46,582 nucleotides of DNA from Chitinophagaceae bacterium (GTDB lineage Bacteria > Bacteroidota > Bacteroidia > Chitinophagales > Chitinophagaceae): contig SCVJ01000049.1 of the NCBI GenBank assembly GCA_004322425.1, positions 1-46,582 of the forward strand, read 5' to 3'. This document shows positions 1 to 7,585 of this stretch, one piece after another. A program made the position numbers and the translations under genes. Each line of letters starts with the position of its first letter. Within the stretch, counting starts at the first letter, position 1. The notes under the pieces were generated by a model, which was given only the letters and a program-made list of their open reading frames with translations, had not been told where the DNA came from and made no database searches.

Positions 1-64
1 CAAGTATTTCTTGTTCAATGGAGGGTAGGTTTAATCCTGAAAACTCTTTGTATCTAAGGCTCAT
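1..64 (-). CDS. ileS: Isoleucyl-tRNA synthetase, N-terminal fragment (runs off the window)
   Basis: Only the first 21 codons lie in the window, reading leftwards from an ATG at 64. The translation MSLRYKEFSGLNLPSIEQEI matches the start typical of Bacteroidota IleS (YKEY..LNLPxxExEIL). IleS charges tRNA-Ile in the cytoplasm. A -7 element TAACTTTG lies just upstream at 84-91 on the same strand, and the terminator of the preceding hmuY gene separates the two units, so ileS probably has its own promoter. The identification rests on a short stretch; the catalytic motifs lie outside the window. Confidence 0.7.
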   Translation of the reverse strand, partial: MSLRYKEFSGLNLPSIEQEIL

Positions 65-83
65 AAGCAGTGCTAAAAGTGGG

Positions 84-113
84 CAAAGTTAAGGAAAACA
101 TAACTGCATAAAA
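84..113 (-). promoter_or_regulatory. Probable ileS promoter
   Basis: On the minus strand TAACTTTG (84-91) fits the Bacteroidota -7 consensus TAnnTTTG exactly. A TTTT tract at 110-113 sits 18 bases upstream in the place of the -33 TTTG element. The ileS ATG is about 20 bases downstream. This is a consensus match only. Confidence 0.5.
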
Positions 114-120
114 CGAAAAA

Positions 121-146
121 GCCGCCTCACTTGAGGCGGCTTTTTT
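121..146 (-). terminator. Intrinsic terminator after hmuY
   Basis: A perfect 9-bp GC-rich stem, GCCGCCTCA with TGAGGCGGC (121-140, 2-base loop), is flanked by A/T runs on both sides. On the minus strand it is followed by TTTTT directly after the hmuY stop. It could also work on the plus strand because a T6 run lies at 141-146. Confidence 0.85.
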
Positions 147-150
147 AAGA

Positions 151-786
151 TTAAAATCCTTTACTTCCATCCGGTTGATAGATATATCGAAAAGTATAAA
201 AACGTTGCTTGATTAACTTATCCATATCACTTGCAGTAACATCGGGAGTAACTCCTCCTTTATAATAGTTGAGAATTTCAACTTTTGCATATTTACCAGT
301 TGCCGTACGAACAACTAATACACGACCGGGAATAGCCGAAATTAATTTAGTAACTCCGTCATAATTATACCAACCTTTTCCACTACCCAAAGTAATAGCA
401 TATGACATTGGAGAATTATCAATTTTGAAAACTGAATCAACAGGAACTTGATTTAAACTACTAAAGCTTCCAACATAAACAAAAGCACTTGCAGCACCTT
501 GGCCACTCGTTCCGCTATTGATAATAATGGTTGTACCGCGAAATCCAATATCCCATTTGGTGGTAGCAGAATCGGAATTGGCAACTATACTATTATTTTC
601 CAAACTGTATAAAGTATACTTTCCGGTTCCATAAGGTTGCCCCATGGCGGAAATGCCAATAATGGTATCTGCCGGTAAATCATTCACTGTTTTTGCTTCT
701 AGTACTATGGGTTGTGGAATTTTGTTTTTGGTGCAAGACATTACCGCCACACTAACGACTAAAATTGCTACGATTGCTTTTTTCAT
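151..786 (-). CDS. hmuY: HmuY-family heme-binding lipoprotein
   Basis: This 211-residue protein has a lipoprotein signal (MKKAIVAILVVSVAVMSC) with the lipidated Cys at residue 18. The body carries the HmuY-family pattern: TKWDIGFRGT followed by a Gly/Ser/Ala-rich IIINSGTSG segment, then a PGRVLVVRTATGKYAK strand and a C-terminal FYTFRYIYQPDGS block. HmuY proteins sit on the outer membrane, bind heme or related porphyrins and pass them to the HmuR receptor. The gene lies one base downstream of the TonB receptor gene, the usual hmuRY pairing in receptor-first order, and is followed by a strong terminator. I infer heme as ligand from the family; axial histidines are not obvious, and some HmuY homologues bind heme in other ways. 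Confidence 0.85.
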   Translation of the reverse strand: MKKAIVAILVVSVAVMSCTKNKIPQPIVLEAKTVNDLPADTIIGISAMGQPYGTGKYTLYSLENNSIVANSDSATTKWDIGFRGTTIIINSGTSGQGAASAFVYVGSFSSLNQVPVDSVFKIDNSPMSYAITLGSGKGWYNYDGVTKLISAIPGRVLVVRTATGKYAKVEILNYYKGGVTPDVTASDMDKLIKQRFYTFRYIYQPDGSKGF

Positions 787-787
787 G

Positions 788-2917
788 TTACTCTTTATTT
801 TTTGTGTTTATAAATGAATAGGAAATAGATATATACGGTTGAATACCGGGTTGTCCGGGTAAATTTTTTTCGTCTTTATAATTCAATAAATTATTAGCTC
901 CTGTTTGAAAACGAAATTGATTGGCTGTTTTTGTAACTGTAAAGTTTACCAAGGCAAATCCTTTGGCATATTCATCGGCTCGATTGATAATGCCGTTTCC
1001 ATCTTTGTCGAACGTACCCCACCGACTTTGATATAAAATTCGAATAGCAGCATCCAAGTCTCTTTGTTTATTGTGGTAAAACAACTTCACATTCCATGCG
1101 TGAGCAGAACGGTTGGGTAATCCCGCATAATCCTTTCTTCTAACTTGAAAGGATTCGTTGCTTAAAATATCGCGTGTAAAGATGAAGCCCTCTTTAATTT
1201 GTTTTAGCGTTGCTTTATCCGCCGTCCTTAAAAATTGATACCCGCCAACAACCTGAAACTGATTATTAAGTTGAAGAGTTCCATTTAGTTCTACTCCCTC
1301 TGTATACGCTTTTTTTACGTTGAAATAACTGTACACCGGTGCAGCATTACTTCGAAAGGCTATCGTTTCTACTTGAATCAAATTTTCAATATCATTTCTA
1401 AAAAAATTAAAATTGAAACTGAGTTTGGAGTTAGCTTCAATTAAACCTCCTAAATTCAATCCGGTGGAAACTTCGGGCTTCAGTAATGAAAGTTGAAAAG
1501 CTCGGGGCAGTATTTCAGAAATAATCCCTTGCTGTTTTTGAAGATTCAATTCTGCAATATTGATTTCATTTGCGCCGTACACCACATATCCACCAGCAGC
1601 TGTGTTTAAAAAATTAAGAAAGAGTTGTCGGTAATCAGGTGCTTTAAATCCTTCTCCAAAAGATGCGTTGAGTCGAAACTTATTACTTAGTCGATATTGT
1701 ACAGCAATTTTGGAACTCCATTTGGATTGATACATTTTGTTGCCATCAAAACGAAGCCCACTAATTATTGTTAATTTTTTATTGGGAACCCATTCGTCTT
1801 GTAAAAAAAAATAAACGATTTTGTTTTTTCTTTCCCCTGCATATCGTGTAGTATTTAATTTCTCGTCAATAAATCCACCACCGATACTTAATAAATTATT
1901 AGTAAAGATTTTAAGGTCATTCTGATTTTCTAATTTGGAATAATTCTGTTGAAAATAATCGTAATAGTAATTGGCGTTGGTCGATTCTTTCGAAAGAATT
2001 TGTTCGTATTCATATCGACTGCAATAATAGCGAAGTGTAGAATTTACTTTATTTAAAAATTGATGCGACAGAGAAGCATTTAAGTTTATATCGTTTACAT
2101 TTCCATTCCCCACAATTGAAGTAGTTGAATTAGTTAACAACTCTTGTGTCTGAAAATAATTGTCCTGTCTTTCATTGTAAAACCTTACCGATAAAATGAT
2201 TTTTGATTTTCGTGCTGGGCTAACATTTAATTTTAGTTGAGCAGTATGGCTTTCAAATGGATCTACTGATTTTCCCGGTTTATTTTTTTCAAGATCAAAC
2301 CCATCTGAACTATTCCGATTGCCAGCTAATTGCAAACCCCATTTTTGTTTTTTTATGGCAGCATTCAAATGGGCATCAGCCGAACTGAATTTTCCATAAC
2401 GAAATGAAGCATCCAATTTATTTTCTTGTGCATTTTCAGTAATAATATTAATAACACCGCCCAATGCCTCACTCCCATATAAACTAGAGGATGGGCCTTT
2501 TACAATTTCTATTTTTTTAATATTGTTAACTGCAATCCGAGAAAGATCAATAACACCACCTTGCCTTCCAATAACGGGTTCTCCATCTATTAAGATTAAA
2601 ATATAATCAGGAGAGAGGCCTTGTAACTGAACTCCAATTCCAAAAACACCACCACCGGCTGAAGTTGTGGTTAAGTGGCTACTAATATTAAGTCCAGTTT
2701 GTTCCGATAAAATATCATTCAATCGTAAAGCTCCGCTTTGTGCAATATTTTTTTGAGTGATGAGATAAGTTGGAACAGCACAATTGCTTAGCTTTCTTTC
2801 GGTACGAGAAGCAGTGAGTATCACTTCGTCCAAAACTGTAGGCTGGAGCGTATCTTGCTGCGCAATCCCATTAAAATAAATACTGAAAAAGAAAAGAGAG
2901 CCAATAATTCGAATCAT
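788..2917 (-). CDS. hmuR: TonB-dependent outer membrane receptor, HmuR-like (heme)
   Basis: This is an outer membrane TonB-dependent transporter of about 709 residues. It has a signal peptide ending near NGIAQ, a TonB-box-like LDEVILTAS segment, a plug domain (about 40-170, with IEIVKGPSSSLYGSEALGG) and a 22-strand-type barrel. FKAPDYRQLF in the barrel resembles the FRAP box of heme receptors. An upstream in-frame start at 2938 would be TTG; the ATG at 2917 gives a cleaner signal peptide and is preferred. It is co-transcribed with hmuY (one-base spacing), so heme or a porphyrin is the likely substrate. Repeated ATGATTGTCAT elements lie 53-123 bases upstream of the start and suggest iron- or heme-dependent control. 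Confidence 0.85.
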   Translation of the reverse strand: MIRIIGSLFFFSIYFNGIAQQDTLQPTVLDEVILTASRTERKLSNCAVPTYLITQKNIAQSGALRLNDILSEQTGLNISSHLTTTSAGGGVFGIGVQLQGLSPDYILILIDGEPVIGRQGGVIDLSRIAVNNIKKIEIVKGPSSSLYGSEALGGVINIITENAQENKLDASFRYGKFSSADAHLNAAIKKQKWGLQLAGNRNSSDGFDLEKNKPGKSVDPFESHTAQLKLNVSPARKSKIILSVRFYNERQDNYFQTQELLTNSTTSIVGNGNVNDINLNASLSHQFLNKVNSTLRYYCSRYEYEQILSKESTNANYYYDYFQQNYSKLENQNDLKIFTNNLLSIGGGFIDEKLNTTRYAGERKNKIVYFFLQDEWVPNKKLTIISGLRFDGNKMYQSKWSSKIAVQYRLSNKFRLNASFGEGFKAPDYRQLFLNFLNTAAGGYVVYGANEINIAELNLQKQQGIISEILPRAFQLSLLKPEVSTGLNLGGLIEANSKLSFNFNFFRNDIENLIQVETIAFRSNAAPVYSYFNVKKAYTEGVELNGTLQLNNQFQVVGGYQFLRTADKATLKQIKEGFIFTRDILSNESFQVRRKDYAGLPNRSAHAWNVKLFYHNKQRDLDAAIRILYQSRWGTFDKDGNGIINRADEYAKGFALVNFTVTKTANQFRFQTGANNLLNYKDEKNLPGQPGIQPYISISYSFINTKNKE

Positions 2918-2969
2918 TAGATTTTTTTCGGTCCGCAAAGATTCCTTACAAATCTTAAATACACATCAC

Positions 2970-3045
2970 ATGATTGTCATAAAACAGAATACAATAAATG
3001 TTTAACAAAAAAATGACAATCATTCGAGAATAATTGTCATTGACA
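2970..3045. promoter_or_regulatory. Putative operator cluster upstream of hmuR
   Basis: ATGATTGTCAT occurs at 2970-2980. Its exact reverse complement ATGACAATCAT is at 3013-3023, and a 10/11 copy (ATAATTGTCAT) is at 3030-3040. The last two form an inverted repeat (arms AATGACAAT and ATTGTCATT), and TGTCATTGACA at 3035-3045 is an odd palindrome. The placement between the fecA-like stop and the hmuR start fits a regulator site. The TGACAAT/ATTGTCA halves recall Fur-type operators, but the binding protein is unknown. Confidence 0.45.
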
Positions 3046-3094
3046 TTTTGAGTATCTGTTACAGAAAGAATCTAAACGGCTACTTATTGATAAA

Positions 3095-5356
3095 TTACAT
3101 TTTTATTCCAATGCTCATAAAGAAAGTCCTTCCATCAGCGGGCATTGCGCCAGGACCTGGGTATCCTGATGCTCTTCTAGTAAAATATTTTTCATTCGCC
3201 AAATTATTAATCCCGGCTTTCCAATTCAGGCTTTTAGAAAATTTATACGCCAAAGTAATATCGGAAACAAGATAAGAAGGGATCAATCCATTCTGTCCAT
3301 TCATTGTGGGAGTAATGGTATTGTTTGCGTCGGCATAAGATTCATCCACCCAACTAAACTGGCTCGTTAACGAAAAATCTTTATAACTAATAGTTGCTCC
3401 GCCGCGTAAAATATTTTCAGGAGCATTTTCTACTTTTTTATTTTTAAGATTGGTTTCTACTAATTGATTGCTACTATTTTTCGTTATTACTTTTAAATTA
3501 GTATACTTCGCATTGGTGTACCCATAAGAAGCAAACATATTTAAATCAAAATCTGATTCAATTGTAAAAAACATTTTTGTGAGGCTAAAGTCAATCAATG
3601 CTTCTATTCCTTTACTGCTGCTGTTTCCTACATTGGTTCTAAAATTATAAAAACTTCCATCGGTTCTTTGTTGTACGATGACACCAATCCGGTTATTATA
3701 CTGTAGAAAAAAACTGCTGATGTCAAAAAATAAATAATCCTTTACTTTTCCGCGATAGCCAAAGTCGGCATTAAATCCTTTTGCATCTTCAAGTTGATTA
3801 TCAATAATATCAGTAGTAGGCGGAGCGGTTAAATCTGCAAACTGAACCGGACGATACGACTCGGTAATGTTTGCATAAAATTCTGTTGCCGGAGTAATAT
3901 GATATTCTGCGCCTATTCCTTTTAAAATAAAATCGCGACTTTTTTTCTGATTTTGTAATAAAAGTTCGGCAGTGCCATTAAATCCATTGCGGCCACTGGC
4001 TTTCCCCGTAATAAATTCATATCGAATACCCGGAATGATAATTAATTTTTTACCGATGTGAAAAATATTTTCGGCAAAAAAAGCAGTATTAAATGTGCCA
4101 AAGTTGATATCTTTTGTCCATATTCCTCCCGCTAAAGTCATATCGTAATCTATACCTGTTGAACCTTTTCCATCAGCAGCATATCGAAAAGTATTTCCTT
4201 GATAAACTCTTGCACCAATTGAAATAGTGTTTCTGCTTTTAAGAAAATTATACGTTTCAAGATAACGAGCTTCTCCTCCAAAATTTCGATACAAATCAGT
4301 ATTTAAATTTCGAGCATTAAATTGATTGGTTGTACGATTAATTGTATCTGCAATAGTTATGCCGCCAGAAGGAAAATAACCTACGCTGTTTCTGTCGCCC
4401 ATCACATTAAATAATTTTACTTGCAACAATTTTTTTTCGCTGAATTGATAATTAGCAATTAAAGCAGCCGTTACCCATTTAATATCAAACCAATTCCTAT
4501 GTCGAAAACTTTGACTGGGCTGCTGATTCAATTGGCTATCAGTTAATCCTCCAGGTTGTTGACTTCTGATATGAGAATTCATCAGTTCAGCCGTAATCGT
4601 AAATTTTTCTGTTGGTCGATACGTTATCGTTCCAAATCCGGCATTGGTAAAATATTGACTGTTTTGTCTCCATCCGTCCGAATTTCTATGATCGAAAAAA
4701 CTGTAGTAATGAATTTTTTTAGTTTCTCCGCCAATTGCACTGTAGCTGTTAAACAAATTATTACTGCCAATGGTTTGTTGCGTTTCAAATTCAAATGATT
4801 TATTTATCTCACTTCCATTTCGCAAAATATAATTTACCAAACCCCCAAACTGAGGACCATATTGTAAAGCGCCTTGTCCACGTACCACTTCAATTCGCTG
4901 TACCGCTTGCAATTGTGGATTGTAATAGGCTTCGGGATAACCAAACGGGTCAGCGGAAATGTCATATCCGTTTTGACGAACATTAAATTCCCAACTCCTG
5001 TTTGGACTCAACCCTCTTGCTGCAATTCCAATCTGAATGCCGCTTCCATCATTTTCCCAAATGTGAATACCCGGAATCTTTGCCATAATTTGACGCATGT
5101 TGTTCGTAACCACATTGCCTTTCACATTATCCAAGACAATCAATGCATTTTTTTTCCCGGCATAAATAGATGTACCAACCACTTCCGGCATTTGTTGAAT
5201 GTCGCTTTTACTATGACGACCAACAACTGTTACATCGGGTAAGTATTTATGAGTAGGATGGGTAGAGTCATCGGTAAAAGATCTTAAATTTTCTTGTGCT
5301 GTAATTATTAAATTTTGAAAAATAAAGATTACAAACAAACCACAGTATCGTAACAT
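3095..5356 (-). CDS. TonB-dependent receptor, FecA-like siderophore or ferric-citrate type
   Basis: This is a 753-residue outer membrane receptor. It has a signal peptide (about 1-20, ending ITAQ), a short linker with LPDVTVVGRHS and a plug domain (about 55-185). The plug contains IAARGLSPNRSWEFNVRQNG and VEVVRG-like IEVVRGQGALQYGPQFGG, the pattern of the FecA group of ferric-citrate/siderophore receptors. The barrel ends in GRTFFMSIGIKM, close to the expected terminal aromatic strand. No FecI/FecR sigma/anti-sigma pair is nearby and there is no obvious N-terminal signalling domain. Control through the tandem repeats at 5404-5433 is therefore more likely than through an ECF sigma factor. The exact substrate cannot be told from sequence. 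Confidence 0.82.
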   Translation of the reverse strand: MLRYCGLFVIFIFQNLIITAQENLRSFTDDSTHPTHKYLPDVTVVGRHSKSDIQQMPEVVGTSIYAGKKNALIVLDNVKGNVVTNNMRQIMAKIPGIHIWENDGSGIQIGIAARGLSPNRSWEFNVRQNGYDISADPFGYPEAYYNPQLQAVQRIEVVRGQGALQYGPQFGGLVNYILRNGSEINKSFEFETQQTIGSNNLFNSYSAIGGETKKIHYYSFFDHRNSDGWRQNSQYFTNAGFGTITYRPTEKFTITAELMNSHIRSQQPGGLTDSQLNQQPSQSFRHRNWFDIKWVTAALIANYQFSEKKLLQVKLFNVMGDRNSVGYFPSGGITIADTINRTTNQFNARNLNTDLYRNFGGEARYLETYNFLKSRNTISIGARVYQGNTFRYAADGKGSTGIDYDMTLAGGIWTKDINFGTFNTAFFAENIFHIGKKLIIIPGIRYEFITGKASGRNGFNGTAELLLQNQKKSRDFILKGIGAEYHITPATEFYANITESYRPVQFADLTAPPTTDIIDNQLEDAKGFNADFGYRGKVKDYLFFDISSFFLQYNNRIGVIVQQRTDGSFYNFRTNVGNSSSKGIEALIDFSLTKMFFTIESDFDLNMFASYGYTNAKYTNLKVITKNSSNQLVETNLKNKKVENAPENILRGGATISYKDFSLTSQFSWVDESYADANNTITPTMNGQNGLIPSYLVSDITLAYKFSKSLNWKAGINNLANEKYFTRRASGYPGPGAMPADGRTFFMSIGIKM

Positions 5357-5403
5357 AATTTATTTTTGAGTTGCAAAATTCCTTGCAATTCACCAATAAT
5401 TAC

Positions 5404-5433
5404 TTACGGAATAAGAAAATCGGTTTACGGAAT
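5404..5433. promoter_or_regulatory. Tandem 9-bp direct repeat, candidate AraC-type activator site
   Basis: TTACGGAAT occurs twice (5404-5412 and 5425-5433) with starts exactly 21 bases apart, which is two helical turns. The repeats end 48 bases upstream of the fecA-like ATG, next to where a -33 element would sit. AraC-family activators commonly bind two direct half-sites at this period, and an AraC-type gene lies 2.2 kb upstream on the same strand. The link to that regulator is inference. Confidence 0.5.
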
Positions 5434-5526
5434 GCGTAAAATATTTTTTCAGTTACCTCTTACTAACGAAAAAGTGTAATGAAACTATTCACTGTTTGCA
5501 GATATATCGCATTTTGAACCGGATAA

Positions 5527-6426
5527 TTAATCTATATTTTTCTTTTTGATTTGAAAAACACGCGACAAATTAAATCCAAATCGCACTTCTCCCTTGCTCC
5601 AATTTCCAAACGTTTCGGTAATAAATGCTCGTTCATTCATACCGGTTGTATTTGAAAAATGAAGTTGAAAAACGTGTCCACCAGTTTCAATATCAAAACC
5701 CAATGAAAGTGGATTTTGATTGAAGGTGCTCGCAAATGGCGTGAGCACATAAAAATAATCGCCGTTTATAGAAACTCTTTTTGTTAAGCGCAAGCGCCCG
5801 CCAACGCCAATAGAAAAAACATCCTTCTCGTTACCGGCCAGTTGCACCAAATTTTTACGAACTAAAGTTGGCGAAAGTTGCAACGTAAATCCTTCCGAAA
5901 TTTTTCTGCCCACAATAGTTTGAAAATAATATCCCAGTCGAGAGGAAAAATAATTTTTTTGTGTTGGATCGGCCCAAGGCATTCCGTCAACAGTTATTCC
6001 AGAAACAAGTGCTACAGTAAACGGGAAAGATTTTTTTCCTGTAGCTTGAACTAATGGTGCGTATTTAATAAATGCGTCAACTTCTTTTCTGTTGGTGCTT
6101 CGTCCGATACCCAACATTAGATTTTCACTTAATCCAAAATCAAAACCCATGCGCATTGTAGCTTGATCGAGTCCAAAGAAATTTTTATAGCCAAGATTAA
6201 GTTGCCCAAATCGATGTAGAATTCTAAAATCCATGGTGCCGGGACGAAGAAATGCAATCGAATGTCCATTAATAACGCGTGGCGATTTAAATGCATTTTT
6301 TACAGTTTCCTTTTGGGGTTTATCCTCATTCAATAGTTTTAATAAACTATCATCCTGTGCCAAAAGTTTTGTTCCAGATAAAAAGAAAACTGCAAGTACA
6401 CTTAAAAAAATAAAATTATTTTTCAT
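5527..6426 (-). CDS. DUF5777-family beta-barrel outer membrane protein
   Basis: This 299-residue protein has a signal peptide ending in KLLAQD. The rest alternates in the manner of an outer membrane beta-barrel and matches the DUF5777 family pattern: LRPGTMDFRILHRFGQLN near residue 60, FFGLDQATMRMGFDFGLS, then repeated strands up to a C-terminal GEVRFGFNLSRVFQI. The function of the family is unknown. It is the last gene of a tight three-gene unit (OB-fold protein, YceI, DUF5777), 13 bases after yceI, so it probably acts with them in the envelope. Its location between a regulator and iron receptors suggests a link to metal or redox stress, which is inference. Confidence 0.75.
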   Translation of the reverse strand: MKNNFIFLSVLAVFFLSGTKLLAQDDSLLKLLNEDKPQKETVKNAFKSPRVINGHSIAFLRPGTMDFRILHRFGQLNLGYKNFFGLDQATMRMGFDFGLSENLMLGIGRSTNRKEVDAFIKYAPLVQATGKKSFPFTVALVSGITVDGMPWADPTQKNYFSSRLGYYFQTIVGRKISEGFTLQLSPTLVRKNLVQLAGNEKDVFSIGVGGRLRLTKRVSINGDYFYVLTPFASTFNQNPLSLGFDIETGGHVFQLHFSNTTGMNERAFITETFGNWSKGEVRFGFNLSRVFQIKKKNID

Positions 6427-6439
6427 GCTACATATTTTT

Positions 6440-7000
6440 TTATTTTGGTAATGGCTCCAACAAACAAGATACTTTGATGGTTACAATTTTAGAAATTTTA
6501 TCCGCTACAATTCCTGGAATTTTAATTTTAAAATCAGCCACAGTAACGACAAAATCTGCTGTAGCATTTATTTTTCCATTTTGAACAATTAATTTTCCTG
6601 TCGTTTCAATTTCTTTTGTTGCACCATGAATCGTTAATTTCCCTTTTACAGCTACTGCATAGCTGCCATCTTTTGTATAATAAACTTTTTCATTATCGGT
6701 TATCATTCCTTTAAAATCGGATTTAGGAAATTTATCACTTTCAATATAATTTTCATTAAAATGTTCTTGCATCAAAGCACGCTCTAACTCAAATCCTTTC
6801 ATTAAAACAGAAAACTGCAACAGCCCCGTTTTTGTATCCAGTACACAAACAACACTTCTATTCACCGCTTCAATGATTTCCGGAGAATTGTTAGCCGTAG
6901 CATTAAAATTTATCTTCCCAGCTTTTGCAAAATATTTTTGTGCCGATAGCGAAATCGCATTCAATAGTAAAATCGATATAAATAATAAGTAGTTTTTCAT
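6440..7000 (-). CDS. YceI-family periplasmic lipid-binding protein
   Basis: This 186-residue secreted protein has a signal peptide ending LSAQ. It is followed by the YceI lipocalin-like beta-barrel pattern: a strand with GKINFNA, then LMKGFELERALMQEHFNENY, ESDKFPKSDFKGMI and GKLTIHGATKEIETTGKL. YceI proteins bind isoprenoids such as polyprenyl chains in the periplasm, and some are induced by stress. The gene lies 19 bases after the OB-fold gene and 13 bases before the DUF5777 gene, so the three are very likely one transcript. The ligand here is not known. Confidence 0.85.
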   Translation of the reverse strand: MKNYLLFISILLLNAISLSAQKYFAKAGKINFNATANNSPEIIEAVNRSVVCVLDTKTGLLQFSVLMKGFELERALMQEHFNENYIESDKFPKSDFKGMITDNEKVYYTKDGSYAVAVKGKLTIHGATKEIETTGKLIVQNGKINATADFVVTVADFKIKIPGIVADKISKIVTIKVSCLLEPLPK

Positions 7001-7019
7001 TGGCTACTTTTTTTAATCT

Positions 7020-7481
7020 TTACTTATTTATTTTTGTTAGTACACAGCGCTCCAACAACACATCGCTTCCAATGCCAAATTCGTCGATAAGAAAGCCTGT
7101 ACAAACACCTTTCATAGAAATCACTGCTGCTCTTTTAAAAGTTTTTATTTTTTCATTCTCAGTACTATCCAGCCGACAACGAATTGAAGATAGCGATGTT
7201 GTATCACCAATTGTAATTGAATAGAAATTATTTTCATCGCTACTAATTGATTTAACAATTCCTTTCACTTCAAGTACTTTTCCTAAATACTTGTGCGATG
7301 CAATAGAGTCGCTTTCAAGAAATTCTTGTAACAGATTGATACCAGTTACAGAAAAATCAGGCTGTACGAAAGTTAAATTTTTGTTGGGACGGTTGTATTC
7401 CTTATAAATATAAAAACCACCTAATACAGCAATAAGGAGTATAAAAATTGCTGCGTAAAAGATGATTTTTTTTTGTTTCAT
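7020..7481 (-). CDS. Membrane-anchored OB-fold (tRNA_anti-like) protein
   Basis: This is a 153-residue protein. Residues 5-27 form one hydrophobic segment, either an uncleaved signal anchor or a membrane helix. The C-terminal part (about 48-150) has an OB-fold nucleic-acid-binding-like pattern, with LLQEFLESDSIASHKYLGKV, LEVKGIVKSIS and ISMKGVCTGFL. Proteins of this tRNA_anti-like kind recur in Bacteroidota next to YceI genes, and their function is not known. An exported OB fold is unlikely to act on tRNA. It is the first gene of the three-gene unit; a 10-bp palindrome TAAGCGCTTA (7486-7495) lies just upstream of the ATG. Confidence 0.65.
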   Translation of the reverse strand: MKQKKIIFYAAIFILLIAVLGGFYIYKEYNRPNKNLTFVQPDFSVTGINLLQEFLESDSIASHKYLGKVLEVKGIVKSISSDENNFYSITIGDTTSLSSIRCRLDSTENEKIKTFKRAAVISMKGVCTGFLIDEFGIGSDVLLERCVLTKINK

Positions 7482-7585
7482 TTAATAAGCGCTTAATGTT
7501 CTCTCGTCAACACAAATCCATTTTTGATTGTATAAAATAAATCGAAGAAAAAATAAACCTTATTGTTATTACTAGCTAATGTTCG

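Noticed and set aside
3048-3275. Plus-strand frame of 75 codons across the hmuR upstream region
   Set aside because: Most of it is antisense to the end of the FecA-like receptor gene, and it covers the operator repeats only by chance.
4874-5242. Plus-strand open frame of 122 codons opposite the FecA-like receptor
   Set aside because: It is antisense to the strongly conserved plug domain and has no domain or start signal.
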